50,531 bases of DNA from Paenibacillus sp. (lineage in GTDB: Bacteria > Bacillota > Bacilli > Paenibacillales > Paenibacillaceae). Positions 16,269 through 25,751 of this stretch are shown piece by piece (the first letter of the stretch is position 1; every line of letters begins with the position of its first letter). The notes below the pieces were generated by a model. That model did no database searches. It saw only the letters and a program-made list of their open reading frames with translations, and was not told the origin of the DNA. Made by a program: the position numbers and the translations under genes. Location of the stretch: positions 1-50,531 of the forward strand of contig JAFWEX010000090.1 of NCBI GenBank assembly GCA_017512705.1. Direction: 5' to 3'.

Positions 16269-18920
16269 CTAAGCCGCCGCGGACTGTTTGCCGCGATTGC
16301 GAATCCACTTGATGATATCCATCAGGATGACGGCGCCGAGCGCGAGTCCGCCTGCGATCAGGAATTCATCCCAGCCAAACGTATCCGGAATGGCAAAGAT
16401 ACCGCGAATACCCGGAATCAGTGTAATACCGTAGAGGCAGAGACAGACGACGATTGAACCGAGTACCAGCTTGTTGGTCAGGAAACCGACCTGCAAGATG
16501 GTCTGGGTGTTGGAGCGTGCCGCAAAGGTTTGCAGACTCCGCGCCAGAATGAGAGTGGTGAATGCCATAGCGACACTGATCTCTTCCGAGATACCAAGTC
16601 CGATATACTGGGACACGATTACCGCAGCACCGATCAGCACCCCTCGGGTAATAACGGCCTGCAACGTTCCGCCTGCAAAGATACCTTCGTTAATGTCTCG
16701 CGGTTTACGCTGCATCACATCCGGTTCAGCCTTCTCTGTACCAAGCGCAATGGCCGGTAGGGAGTCATTGACCAGATTGATAAACAGCAGCTGTAGCGCT
16801 GTGAACGGATTGACCCAGCCGACAACCAGTGCGAAGAGGATGGCGATAATGGCGCCGAGATTCCCGGCGAACAGATAGGCGATAGCCTTTTTAATATTAT
16901 CAAACACCATCCGTCCAACACTGACTGCATTCACGATGGATACAAAGTTATCGTCGGTCAGAATCATGGCTGCCGCATCCTTGGCGACATCCGTTCCACT
17001 GCCCATCGCTACGCCGATGTCCGCCTGCTTCAGTGCAGGCGCATCGTTGACACCGTCTCCGGTCATGGCTGCAATTTTACCTTTTCGCTGCCAAGCACGA
17101 ACGATCCGGATTTTATTCTCAGGTGAAACCCTGGCATAGACGGAGATGTGTTCGAGCTGCTGATCTAGCTCCTCATCCGTCATCTTATCGAGCTCAGCGC
17201 CGGTAATCGCAAGATCATCTTTCTCCGCCAGCCCGATATCAATACCGATAGCCTGAGCTGTAGTTTTGTGGTCACCAGTGATCATAATGGTGCGAATACC
17301 CGCCTTCTTCGACTCCTCAATGGAGCTGTAGACTGCTTCACGCGGTGGATCAATCATGGCAGTCAGACCTACTAATGTAAGATCGAATTCGTCCTCAGGA
17401 GTAACCTCTTTTTTGTCATCAAACCGTTTGTACGCGTAAGCCAAAACCCGAAAAGCACGTTTGGAGAATGCTTCATTCTTCTCTTCAAACTGCGCTCGAA
17501 TCTCGGGGGTTAGTGGCTGCACCTCACCATGAATAAATACATGAGTACAGCGACTGAACAACACATCGGGGCCGCCTTTGGTCAGCAGCGCCGTTTGTCC
17601 CTCAAAGGTATGAACTGTACTCATGAGCTTGCGATCCGAGTCAAAAGGAAGCTCGGCTTCCCGTGGAAACTGGTCACGAATTTCATTGTAATCTTTGTTC
17701 ACACTGTTGCTGAACGCAATGAGCGCGACCTCGGTAGGATCACCAAGTGCCTTGCCTTCCTGGTTGATGTTGGAATCATTGCAGAGCACGGCAATATGTA
17801 ACAATCGACGTTCTTCTTCTGACCATTCGGCTGGGTCATCAGGGAATTCGTCTTTGGTGCCGTGAGGAATGTAATAATCCACGACAGTCATTTTGTTTTG
17901 CGTAAGGGTGCCCGTTTTGTCCGTACAGATAATACTTGCTGACCCTAATGCCTCTACCGCAGGTAATCTGCGGATAATCGCATGTTGCTTGGCCATCTTG
18001 CTGGTGCCCAGAGACAGTACAATGGTAACGATCGACGAGAGAGCTTCCGGGATCGCAGCTACAGCGACGGCTACAGCGAACATTAGCGCGTTGACGAGTG
18101 ATGGGCCAATATTTTCAGTGCCTTCTGTGAGCCACACACGTCCAGCTTCAATGGCGAAAATAAGAATGGACAGGCCTAAGATGAAGAAGCCCAGCTTTTT
18201 GCTGAATGATTCCAGCTTGCGCTGAAGCGGTGTTTCTTTGGCTTCCGCATTTTCAATCAATTCTGCGATTTTTCCAATTTCAGTTTGCAGGGCTGTACCT
18301 GTGATCACCATGGTGCCCCGGCCATACACAACTAACGATCCGCTAAATGCCATATTGCGACGATCCCCAATTCCAGCTTCTTCATGGATGGCGTCGGTAT
18401 GTTTCTCCGCAGCTTCAGATTCTCCCGTCAGCATGCCTTCATTTATTTTCAGACTGCCCGATTCCAGAATGCGACCATCCGCAGGCACGTAATCTCCTGC
18501 ATCCAGGAGTACGATATCACCAGGAACAAGTTCCCTTGCAGGGAGTGTCTGTTTCTGTCCATCCCGGATGACCTTGGCTTCTGGTGCGGACATCTGCCGG
18601 AGGGCATCTAGTGAGCTTTCTGCCTTCTTGGTCTGGACTACGCTAATAACTGCGTTAAGCAGGATGACGAGAAATATGATTAAGGATTCGATCACATGTC
18701 CAAGTACAATCTGCACAGCAGCGGCGATGAGTAGCACGATGACCATGGGATCTTTGAAATTCTCCAGAAACAATCTCCAAATGGGAGTAGCGTCTTTTCC
18801 CTTTAACTCGTTATACCCTACAGTTTCTAATCTTTTTTTTGCTTCGGATGTGGACAGTCCACGTTCGGAACTCTGAACTTCCTGCAATACTTCCTCTGTG
18901 TTGTGTCTGTAATGTTGCAA
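16269..18920 (-). CDS. Calcium-transporting P-type ATPase, LMCA1-like
   Basis: 883 residues, type IIA P-ATPase. Seen: the actuator motif MLTGESEAAEK, the phosphorylation site CTDKTGTLTQ with D334 (the number of the catalytic Asp in Listeria LMCA1), the hinge TGDGVNDAPALK, and about ten membrane helices. Helix 4 has VAAIPEALSS instead of PEGLP and helix 6 has NLVNDSLPAIALG. R794 in helix 8 (TLILARSLQ) matches the Arg that replaces a Ca2+ site I ligand in LMCA1. One Ca2+ exported per ATP is therefore likely (inference). The start is a TTG with AAGGAG eight bases upstream. Confidence 0.92.
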   Translation of the reverse strand: MQHYRHNTEEVLQEVQSSERGLSTSEAKKRLETVGYNELKGKDATPIWRLFLENFKDPMVIVLLIAAAVQIVLGHVIESLIIFLVILLNAVISVVQTKKAESSLDALRQMSAPEAKVIRDGQKQTLPARELVPGDIVLLDAGDYVPADGRILESGSLKINEGMLTGESEAAEKHTDAIHEEAGIGDRRNMAFSGSLVVYGRGTMVITGTALQTEIGKIAELIENAEAKETPLQRKLESFSKKLGFFILGLSILIFAIEAGRVWLTEGTENIGPSLVNALMFAVAVAVAAIPEALSSIVTIVLSLGTSKMAKQHAIIRRLPAVEALGSASIICTDKTGTLTQNKMTVVDYYIPHGTKDEFPDDPAEWSEEERRLLHIAVLCNDSNINQEGKALGDPTEVALIAFSNSVNKDYNEIRDQFPREAELPFDSDRKLMSTVHTFEGQTALLTKGGPDVLFSRCTHVFIHGEVQPLTPEIRAQFEEKNEAFSKRAFRVLAYAYKRFDDKKEVTPEDEFDLTLVGLTAMIDPPREAVYSSIEESKKAGIRTIMITGDHKTTAQAIGIDIGLAEKDDLAITGAELDKMTDEELDQQLEHISVYARVSPENKIRIVRAWQRKGKIAAMTGDGVNDAPALKQADIGVAMGSGTDVAKDAAAMILTDDNFVSIVNAVSVGRMVFDNIKKAIAYLFAGNLGAIIAILFALVVGWVNPFTALQLLFINLVNDSLPAIALGTEKAEPDVMQRKPRDINEGIFAGGTLQAVITRGVLIGAAVIVSQYIGLGISEEISVAMAFTTLILARSLQTFAARSNTQTILQVGFLTNKLVLGSIVVCLCLYGITLIPGIRGIFAIPDTFGWDEFLIAGGLALGAVILMDIIKWIRNRGKQSAAA

Positions 18921-19190
18921 TGGACCAGCTCCTTGATCTTGATTTATATATGTATTACCCGGCCGGATGAAAATTAGAATCGCCGAGGATGTTATTATTT
19001 TAACATCCTATACCGTTTAGCGACAGATTAGGAAGCAGGCGTTGTCTATGTCATTATTAATAATTCCAGAGATACTTATGCGCAGAGGGAGCAACACTGG
19101 AATAAAAGTTTTGGCTTTTTTCGGATAAGCGTAGCCTCATTGTCTGAATCAAGTCCAAAAAGGGATAATATGGATGTTTGTTTGAGAAAC

Positions 19191-19206
19191 TGTGTGTAAA
19201 ATCACA
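19191..19206 (+). promoter_or_regulatory. Fnr-type box upstream of hcp
   Basis: TGTGTGTAAAATCACA matches the Fnr/Crp-type consensus TGTGA-N6-TCACA with one mismatch. A -10-like TACGCT at 19228 would place the box centre at -41.5, the usual activating position. The rest of the 355-base gap 18921-19275 shows no gene; it must also hold the promoter of the divergent ATPase. Confidence 0.65.
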
Positions 19207-19275
19207 ATTACCATCCTCCAGCTCTGTTACGCTATTTTCTAATAAAGAGCTAATCTGGTTTGGAGGGAAATAGAT

Positions 19276-20568
19276 ATGTTTTGTTATCAATGTGAACAAA
19301 CACCGAGCGGTGGATGTAAAGTCATAGGGGTATGTGGTAAAAATGAGACAATTGCCAGCTTGCAGGACACGATGATTTTTGCCCTGAAAGGTATTGCAGC
19401 TTACGCAACACATGCACGCCAGTTAGGATATACCGATCCTGAGGTGGACCGGATAACACATGAAGCTTTATATATGACGCTTACGAATTCCAATTTCAAT
19501 CAGCAAGAACATCTGGAGATGGCCATGAAAGTTGGAAATGCTGCTATTCGTATCATGGATGTGCTGGATCGTGCCCATACGGATCGATTTGGTATTCCAC
19601 AGCCGATTACGGTGAGTCAGAACCGAATCGAGGGTCAATGTATTGTGGTTACAGGTCACAATCTATATGCACTGGAAGAATTGCTACGTCAGACCGAAGG
19701 CAAAGGTCTCAACATCTACACTCACTCCGAAATGCTGCCGGCTCATGGCTATCCCGCATTGAAAAAGTATGCCCATCTTAAAGGGAATATCGGTAAAGCC
19801 TGGTACGATCAGCGTAGATTGTTTGAAGAGTTCCCGGGTGCCATTCTGGCAACCACCAACTGCGTCATGCCGATCAAAGGCACATATGCAGATCGTTTCT
19901 TTTCCTATGAAGTAGCTGGTTTGGAAGGAGTAACGAAGATTACTGGAGAAGACTTCTCACCTCTAATCGAGCGTGCGTTATCACTGCCTTCGGCCAATGT
20001 ACAATCCGAGCAGGTATTAACGACAGGGTATCACCATGAGACGGTAATTGGACTTGCACCAGAGATTATCCAAGCGGTCAAAGACGGACATATCCGTCGT
20101 TTCTTCGTGATTGCGGGATGTGATGCACCGGGCAAGGGCGGTAACTATTACCGGGAACTCGCTACGTCTTTACCGAATGATACCGTTATTCTCACCACGT
20201 CCTGTGGCAAGTTCCGTTTCAATGATGTGGATTACGGTACTGTAGGAGACACGGGGATTCCACGATATATCGATCTGGGACAATGCAACAACTCAGGTTC
20301 AACCGTGAAAATTGCGATGGCCTTGGCAGATGCTTTTGGTTGTAGCGTGAATGAACTTCCTGTAAGTATTGTGCTGTCCTGGTTTGAACAAAAAGCGGTA
20401 GCGATTCTGCTCGGACTATTCAGCCTGGGCATTCAGGATATCCGGATTGGCCCTAAACCACCTGAATTTATCTCAGAAGGTGTGTTGGAAGTGCTCGTAG
20501 ATCTGTTCGGATTAAAACTGATTACGACCGCAGAAGAAGATCTGAACGCCATGCTTGCTCTGTCTTAA
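19276..20568 (+). CDS. hcp: Hybrid-cluster protein (hydroxylamine/NO reductase), short class
   Basis: 430 residues. The N-terminal cluster ligands are C3, C6, C14 and C20 (C-x2-C-x7-C-x5-C). The hybrid-cluster region shows TGHNLYALEEL, LATTNCVMP, FVIAGCDAPGKG, LTTSCGKFRFN, DLGQCNNSG and LSWFEQKAVAILLGL. It is about 110 residues shorter than class I/II Hcp, missing the region after the Cys motif, which is how class III enzymes are built. Hcp enzymes reduce NO or hydroxylamine and protect against nitrosative stress in the cytoplasm. TGGAGGG precedes the ATG. The Fnr box upstream points to anaerobic control. No hcr reductase gene is next to it. Confidence 0.93.
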   Translation: MFCYQCEQTPSGGCKVIGVCGKNETIASLQDTMIFALKGIAAYATHARQLGYTDPEVDRITHEALYMTLTNSNFNQQEHLEMAMKVGNAAIRIMDVLDRAHTDRFGIPQPITVSQNRIEGQCIVVTGHNLYALEELLRQTEGKGLNIYTHSEMLPAHGYPALKKYAHLKGNIGKAWYDQRRLFEEFPGAILATTNCVMPIKGTYADRFFSYEVAGLEGVTKITGEDFSPLIERALSLPSANVQSEQVLTTGYHHETVIGLAPEIIQAVKDGHIRRFFVIAGCDAPGKGGNYYRELATSLPNDTVILTTSCGKFRFNDVDYGTVGDTGIPRYIDLGQCNNSGSTVKIAMALADAFGCSVNELPVSIVLSWFEQKAVAILLGLFSLGIQDIRIGPKPPEFISEGVLEVLVDLFGLKLITTAEEDLNAMLALS

Positions 20569-20615
20569 GCTATAAGTAACTATTGAATTCTAATTCAAAA
20601 TGTATCGGCACAAAA

Positions 20616-20716
20616 GAACAGAAGTGTCTGTTCATTGGTAAGATCCCCTTCTTGTTGATAAGAGAAAAAGACATCTTTAACGATGGCTTCATCTTGTCAA
20701 ATGAAGGGGATTTTTT
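20616..20716 (+). terminator. Terminator region after hcp
   Basis: A perfect 7-bp hairpin (GAACAGA / TCTGTTC, 20616-20633) is followed by a wider pairing of ATCCCCTTC (20643) with GAAGGGGAT (20703) and six T residues. The loop is long (about 51 bases), so folding of the second element is less certain. Confidence 0.6.
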
Positions 20717-20888
20717 GTGGTTAATAAAAACATTTTGGTAGGATTTTTTTTATTCAAGAAGAAGCGTAACGAGAGGAATAAAAAGGGGTTGCACCGTAAA
20801 ATAAGTCTCTGAAAATTATAAAGGGATAGGTCTATATGCCTTGTATAAATAAACATGAAAAGTATGTAAATTTGGTTATTTTACCCTA

Positions 20889-20918
20889 TTGAAGTTTATT
20901 GGTGGAAATGTGTATATA
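20889..20918 (+). promoter_or_regulatory. Candidate sigma-A promoter of the PTS-like gene
   Basis: TTGAAG and TATATA are separated by 18 bases, 56 bases before the start codon. The remainder of the 405-base gap (20569-20973) holds the hcp terminator and AT-rich sequence; no antiterminator (RAT-like) element is visible. Confidence 0.45.
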
Positions 20919-20973
20919 GATTAAGATACATCACAAAACACGGGATTACCCCATCATTAAGGAGATTATTTGT

Positions 20974-22362
20974 ATGTTGAACAAAGAAATTGAGGAATGG
21001 TTAAGACTAGCTGGAGGTAAGGAGAATGTTACAAGGATAGAGCAAAGTTTGGATTCAACAATACTGATCTTGAAAGATCGAACGCAAATGGATCTGTCGT
21101 TGCTCGCCTCAACAACTGTAGAAGCAGATGTACAGTTTACTGGTGAACAATGCCGTTTGAATATAAAAGATGTTTCCGGTTCTATCTATAACACGATGCA
21201 GGAGTTGAAGATTGGAGACGATGTGGAGTCCAAACTAGAAGGATCTACATCTACGAGGAAGAAAAGATTCTCCCCGATTCGGTTCGTGTCTGACATTTTC
21301 ATACCTTTGATGCCTGTCATTCTTGGTGCAGGTGTTTTTAAAATTTTATTAGCAATAATTATGTTAATCGATTCTTTAAGCTCAGAGTCATCTTCCCTAA
21401 TGGAGAGCCAGACCTTTATGGTCTTTAGAATTATTGGAGACAGTGCTTTCTATCTGATTCCAATATTGGCCGCTGTCAGCACGGCTCGCCTGTTGAAGAG
21501 TAATGTCTACGTGGCAGCAGTACTTGGTGGATTAATGTTTCATCCGGAGGTTGCCTCTTTATTTTCCGGTGAACAGACCGTATATTTTCTAGAGGTTCAA
21601 CTTGCGAATCAACCTGCCTTTTATTCAGCTGTCATCTGGGTCATTCTAGCGGTATGTGCAGCAGCTTATCTGGAGAGAGGGATTAAACGGCTACATCTAA
21701 AAGGCATACCAGACATCGTTGCTCCATTTTTGACGTTGATTATTCTTGTGCCAGTGATGTTACTGGTCCTGGGAACGGTGGGCGAATGGATTGAAAGTAG
21801 ACTGCCCGAATTCATGGATACAATGGTCGCTGATCATCCGATTTTGGCAGTGATATTAATGGGTGCATTCAGTTTGCTTTTAACAATGACTGGAGCTCTC
21901 TACATGCTGCTTCCTACTTTAATTAATGAATTAGTAACGAACGGTTCCTCTGTAATACTCGGAGGCATGTTAGTTGCCGTAGTTGCACAGGCTGGGGCAT
22001 CTCTTGCCCTTGGACTTCGTTCAAGAGATGCATCTTTCCGGAAGCTGGCATTCTGGGCGTCGGGAACAGCTCTCCTTGGAATTAGTCAACCCGCCTTTTA
22101 TGCAGTAAATATGAGAAGAAAATCCTCATTCTATGCCGCTATACTGGGCGGAGCAGCAGGAGGACTTTACCTAGGATTATTATCTGTCCAAGCTTTTATA
22201 TTAGTGGGAGGACTGAGTTTGCTAGAACTGCCAATGTTCGTAGAAGAGGGTAGTCTGAATCTGTTACATGCTATAGTTGGCGTTGTGATTGCATTTACAG
22301 TGTCTTGTGTGCTTACTTATATTTTGTATGGAAAGAAAGAGAAGAACACTCCATTGTATTAA
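20974..22362 (+). CDS. Degenerate PTS EIIBC-like membrane protein
   Basis: 462 residues with the layout of glucose/beta-glucoside-type EIIBC: an EIIB-like domain (about 1-90) and an EIIC-like domain of about ten helices (about 92-455), no EIIA. The EIIB loop, normally GGxxNIxxxxHCxTRLRF, reads GGKENVTRIEQSLDSTILIL, so the phosphorylated Cys is Ser25 and the following Thr-Arg pair is gone. The EIIC motif GITEPAIYGVNLR reads GISQPAFYAVNMR, with Gln372 in place of the sugar-contacting Glu. Both catalytic signatures are therefore lost although the reading frame is intact. It stands alone, with no GH or regulator gene. A sensor, or a transporter that does not phosphorylate, is possible; normal PTS activity is unlikely. 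Confidence 0.85.
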   Translation: MLNKEIEEWLRLAGGKENVTRIEQSLDSTILILKDRTQMDLSLLASTTVEADVQFTGEQCRLNIKDVSGSIYNTMQELKIGDDVESKLEGSTSTRKKRFSPIRFVSDIFIPLMPVILGAGVFKILLAIIMLIDSLSSESSSLMESQTFMVFRIIGDSAFYLIPILAAVSTARLLKSNVYVAAVLGGLMFHPEVASLFSGEQTVYFLEVQLANQPAFYSAVIWVILAVCAAAYLERGIKRLHLKGIPDIVAPFLTLIILVPVMLLVLGTVGEWIESRLPEFMDTMVADHPILAVILMGAFSLLLTMTGALYMLLPTLINELVTNGSSVILGGMLVAVVAQAGASLALGLRSRDASFRKLAFWASGTALLGISQPAFYAVNMRRKSSFYAAILGGAAGGLYLGLLSVQAFILVGGLSLLELPMFVEEGSLNLLHAIVGVVIAFTVSCVLTYILYGKKEKNTPLY

Positions 22363-22452
22363 TTGAAATCTAACCTCTCTTTAACCACAATTCGAATTAC
22401 TGAAGGCAAAAGAAGGAATAAGACCGTTAGAGAGTATGAGTTAGAAATGAAT

Positions 22453-22500
22453 GTAAACAAGGAAGGACTCCATCCACAAGGAGTTCTTCCTTTTCTTTAC
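22453..22500 (+). terminator. Terminator after the PTS-like gene
   Basis: AAGGAAGGACTCC pairs with GGAGTTCTTCCTT over an 8-base loop and is followed by TTTTCTTT. An outer GTAAA/TTTAC pair extends the stem. Confidence 0.7.
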
Positions 22501-22605
22501 ATTCGTTAAGCATAAGTTCAACACATATCGGACAGGAAGGGATGGCCTGAGAGGGATGTTTCCTCGTTCGGATGAAAATAAGAATGTGAAAATTATAAGG
22601 CAACG

Positions 22606-22648
22606 TTGACAAAAAAGAATTCCATAGGTGATAATGATAATTGTTATC
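22606..22648 (+). promoter_or_regulatory. Fur-controlled promoter of the siderophore operon
   Basis: GATAATGATAATTGTTATC (22630-22648) matches the 19-bp Fur box GATAATGATAATCATTATC with two mismatches. It overlaps the -10 (GATAAT) of a promoter whose -35 is TTGACA at 22606-22611, spacing 18. Iron-dependent repression follows from this arrangement. Confidence 0.88.
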
Positions 22649-22701
22649 ATATAAAAACATAACAACAGAATGAATACATAACAACAGAGGAGACAAGAGA
22701 T

Positions 22702-23703
22702 ATGAAAAAAGGGTTACATGCACTGCTAATTATGATGGCGTTTGTATTGGTGCTGGCGGGTTGCGGTAAAACCGCTTCAACTCCACAAGCAAGTGAAGGG
22801 TCTGGTTCGGGCAGTGCTCCTGCTGAGGAGTCTGCTGGACCGATTACTGTACAGCACAAACGTGGGGAACTTACACTCGACAAGCCTGCTACACGTGTTG
22901 TTACACTGGAATGGACTTACACAGAAGATGTTGTTGCCTTGGGTGTCCAGCCCGTAGGTAATGCTGATAATGCCAATTATAAAGTATATGTAACGGACGA
23001 AGCAGCTCTGGATGACAGCGTTACAGATGTCGGTACACGCAGTGAACCGAATATGGAGGCTATCGCAGCGCTGAAGCCGGATCTAATTATCGCGAATGCA
23101 GACAATAATTCCAATGTATATGAACAACTGAAAGCTATTGCTCCAACACTTGAGTTCGATCCATACGATGGCGACGGTTATAACCATGACAAGATGATCA
23201 CGATCTTCAATACAATTGCTACAGCTCTGGGTAAAGAAGACAAGGCCAAAGAAGTATTAAGTGATCTGGATCAACATTATGTAGAAGCAAAAGATAAGCT
23301 GGCTGCGGCTGGGAAAGATAACTTCCATTTTGTACTGACACAGGCATTCACTTATCAAAATGCAGCTTCCCTACGTTTATTCTCGGATAATTCCGTAGTG
23401 GTAGGAACGTTGAACAAAATTGGTATGGTCAATGATTGGCAGCCAGACAAACTGGAGAACTATGGTTTCTCTACAGTAGGTATTGAATCCTTATCTGCTA
23501 TACAAGACAGTAACTTTATCTATATTACGCAACCAGACGATGATGTGTTTGGAGCGGCAATGAAAAATAATTCAGTCTGGAATGGACTGAACTTCGTTAA
23601 AGAAAAACGTACGTACCAACTGGACAGCACAACATGGACATTTGGCGGACCGATTTCTTCTAAAGTGCTGGTGGACGGTGTGGTTGAGGCGATTACCAAA
23701 TGA
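22702..23703 (+). CDS. Iron-siderophore-binding lipoprotein
   Basis: 333 residues. The signal peptide ends in the lipobox LVLAGC, with C21 as the lipidated residue, so it sits on the outer face of the membrane. A Ser/Gly-rich linker is followed by the FecB/periplasmic-binding fold: TRVVTLEWTYTEDVVALGV, MEAIAALKPDLIIANADN and LSAIQDSNFIYITQP. Composition and pattern are like hydroxamate or Fe-citrate binding proteins (YfiY/YfmC group); the exact siderophore cannot be told. AGGAG precedes the ATG. The Fur box is upstream, and the stop overlaps the permease start as ATGA. Confidence 0.93.
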   Translation: MKKGLHALLIMMAFVLVLAGCGKTASTPQASEGSGSGSAPAEESAGPITVQHKRGELTLDKPATRVVTLEWTYTEDVVALGVQPVGNADNANYKVYVTDEAALDDSVTDVGTRSEPNMEAIAALKPDLIIANADNNSNVYEQLKAIAPTLEFDPYDGDGYNHDKMITIFNTIATALGKEDKAKEVLSDLDQHYVEAKDKLAAAGKDNFHFVLTQAFTYQNAASLRLFSDNSVVVGTLNKIGMVNDWQPDKLENYGFSTVGIESLSAIQDSNFIYITQPDDDVFGAAMKNNSVWNGLNFVKEKRTYQLDSTTWTFGGPISSKVLVDGVVEAITK

Positions 23704-25751
23704 GTCTGAGTCAACAAGCCACGCCAGCCATACGCTGGCGAATGATAAGCATCTATGGGGGCGGTCTCACCGCCCTTGTCGTGCTTTTTTTTGTAAGCCT
23801 GTGTTACGGAGAGGCAGCCCTTTCGCTGCATGATGTTTGGAGCGCGCTTACAAACAGACAGGATACACTCGAGCATAATATGATATGGGATTTACGTATG
23901 CCACGTACCGTTATCGGCATTCTTGCAGGTGGTGCACTGGCTGTTGCGGGTGCGCTGTTACAGACCATTACTCGTAACCCGCTTGCTGCCTCGGATACCC
24001 TTGGGATCAATGCTGGGGCGTATTTTGTCGTCGTGCTAGGCGCAATTCTTTTTCCAGGCGTACTTAGCAAGTCACCGTTTCTTTTTGCTGCGGTGGGTGG
24101 TTTATTTGCAGCGTTTGCAGCTTATTTTATGGGTGGCGGGCATACATCCACTCCAGTACGGCTAGCTTTGTCCGGCATGATTGTATCGATGGTACTCGGT
24201 TCATTTACGAGTGCTTTGCATATTTTTTTCTCGATGGAAACACAAGGTTTGTTCCTGTGGGGTTCGGGTACACTCGTTCAGAATGATTGGACAGGTGTGA
24301 AGTATGCTTGGCCTTTGGTTACGGGAGTCACGTTGCTGGCTTTGATTCTGTCCAAACAGTGGGATATGCTCGAACTGGATGAATCCACCGCATCTTCCTT
24401 GGGCCAAAGAGTAGGGCTCGCCCGAGCGGGCGGACTGATTATTGCGGTAGTTCTGGCTGCCGTTATTGTCAGTGTTATTGGCCCCATCGGCTTTGTTGGT
24501 CTGGTTGCTCCACATCTGGTTCGTCTGAGCGGTGTTCGTTCCAATCGTCTCTTGATTCCCGGTGTATTCGTGTGGGGAGCAGCACTGCTGGTCGGCGCAG
24601 ATGTGCTTGCCAAAATGATACATAACTCCAGCATGGAACTACCAACAGGTGCGGTTATGGCGATCATTGGTGCGCCTTGGTTAATCTGGCTGGTCCTGAC
24701 CCGGATGAAAGCCGGCAATGGAGCGGGCATGACGACATCGATGAGCACAGGAGGGCGCGTGCGACGTTTTGCATTCGTACCAATGGCTATACTGTTCTCA
24801 ATCATTACAACCGTTCTGGTTCTGCTCAGCACGATGTTTGGTGGAATGCGTATTCCACTAGCTGATCTGTTGCCAAGTTTGTTCCAATCTGATGGTATGT
24901 TCTCTGCACTGATCCAGCTGCGAATTCCGCGCACCTTGGTTGCTGCAGGAGCAGGAGCAGCTCTTGCCATCAGCGGGGTGCTTATTCAGATGGCTGTGCG
25001 GAATCCGCTAGCAGACGCATCCATCGTAGGGGTATCTTCAGGCGCGGGGCTTGGTGCCATGATGGTGTTCATACTGTGGCCTGAGTTACCGATGTACCTT
25101 CTGCCCATTGCTGCTATAGTTGGAGCCGCGATTGCGGCTACACTCGTATTCTCGCTTTCCTGGAAAAAAGGCTTGAATCCATCCGCAGTCGTTTTGCTAG
25201 GTATCGCCATGTCAGCTATTGCAGGTGCAGGCATTCAGATTCTAATCGTGCGCGGTGCCGTGTACGGCAGCAGCGGTTATATCTGGCTGACAGGCAGCAC
25301 CTATGCCCGTACTTGGGATCAAGTCAAGGTTATTGGTATATTCCTGCTGATACTGGTTCCAGTAGCCTGGTGGCTTGCTCGCAGGTTCGAACTGCTCGTA
25401 TTTGATGATAACAGTGCTTCCGGGCTTGGCATGAATGTACGTCGTACTCGTCTGCTGGCCATGACCGTAGGTGTATTGCTTGCTGCCGGGGCTGTCGCAT
25501 GTGTAGGAACTGTCGGATTCATCGGTCTGATTGCTCCGCATATGGTGCGCTTGCTGACAGGACATAAACTGAGACAGTCTATGTTTCTCTCCGCACTGGC
25601 AGGAGCAGTTATGCTCGTGCTTGCAGATACGATCGGCAGAACGGTGATGGCGCCAACAGAGATTCCATCAGGTATTCTAATCGCTTTGATCGGTACGCCA
25701 TACTTCTTGTATCTGATGTACCGCTCGAGCTGGCGCAAAGCGATGAAATAA
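23700..25751 (+). CDS. Fused double FecCD siderophore permease
   Basis: 683 residues made of two FecCD permease units in tandem (about 1-335 and 355-683), as in FhuB. Each half has the family signatures: LRMPRTVIGILAGGALAVAG with NPLAASDTLGINAGA in the first and LRIPRTLVAAGAGAAL with NPLADASIVGVSSGAG in the second, and later GFVGLVAPHLVR and GFIGLIAPHMVR. Each half has about ten helices, forming the complete pore in one chain. Translationally coupled to the binding protein (ATGA). No ATPase gene follows; the operon ends at a strong terminator, so the ATPase must be encoded elsewhere, as for the shared FhuC/YusV-type ATPases of Bacillus. Confidence 0.94.
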   Translation: MSLSQQATPAIRWRMISIYGGGLTALVVLFFVSLCYGEAALSLHDVWSALTNRQDTLEHNMIWDLRMPRTVIGILAGGALAVAGALLQTITRNPLAASDTLGINAGAYFVVVLGAILFPGVLSKSPFLFAAVGGLFAAFAAYFMGGGHTSTPVRLALSGMIVSMVLGSFTSALHIFFSMETQGLFLWGSGTLVQNDWTGVKYAWPLVTGVTLLALILSKQWDMLELDESTASSLGQRVGLARAGGLIIAVVLAAVIVSVIGPIGFVGLVAPHLVRLSGVRSNRLLIPGVFVWGAALLVGADVLAKMIHNSSMELPTGAVMAIIGAPWLIWLVLTRMKAGNGAGMTTSMSTGGRVRRFAFVPMAILFSIITTVLVLLSTMFGGMRIPLADLLPSLFQSDGMFSALIQLRIPRTLVAAGAGAALAISGVLIQMAVRNPLADASIVGVSSGAGLGAMMVFILWPELPMYLLPIAAIVGAAIAATLVFSLSWKKGLNPSAVVLLGIAMSAIAGAGIQILIVRGAVYGSSGYIWLTGSTYARTWDQVKVIGIFLLILVPVAWWLARRFELLVFDDNSASGLGMNVRRTRLLAMTVGVLLAAGAVACVGTVGFIGLIAPHMVRLLTGHKLRQSMFLSALAGAVMLVLADTIGRTVMAPTEIPSGILIALIGTPYFLYLMYRSSWRKAMK

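Noticed and set aside
19057-19413. Antisense frame of 118 codons over the hcp promoter and start
   Set aside because: It overlaps the start of hcp and the Fnr box, is made of Ser/Thr/His-rich shadow sequence and has no ribosome site.
20643-20716. Antiterminator or riboswitch for the PTS-like gene
   Set aside because: It directly follows hcp, lies 250 bases before the PTS-like start, and no RAT-type element or conserved aptamer is visible.
24278-24970. Long antisense frame of 230 codons opposite the permease gene
   Set aside because: It lies wholly inside a clear FecCD coding region, is rich in Arg, Thr and Pro as a shadow of membrane codons, and has no ribosome site or family.
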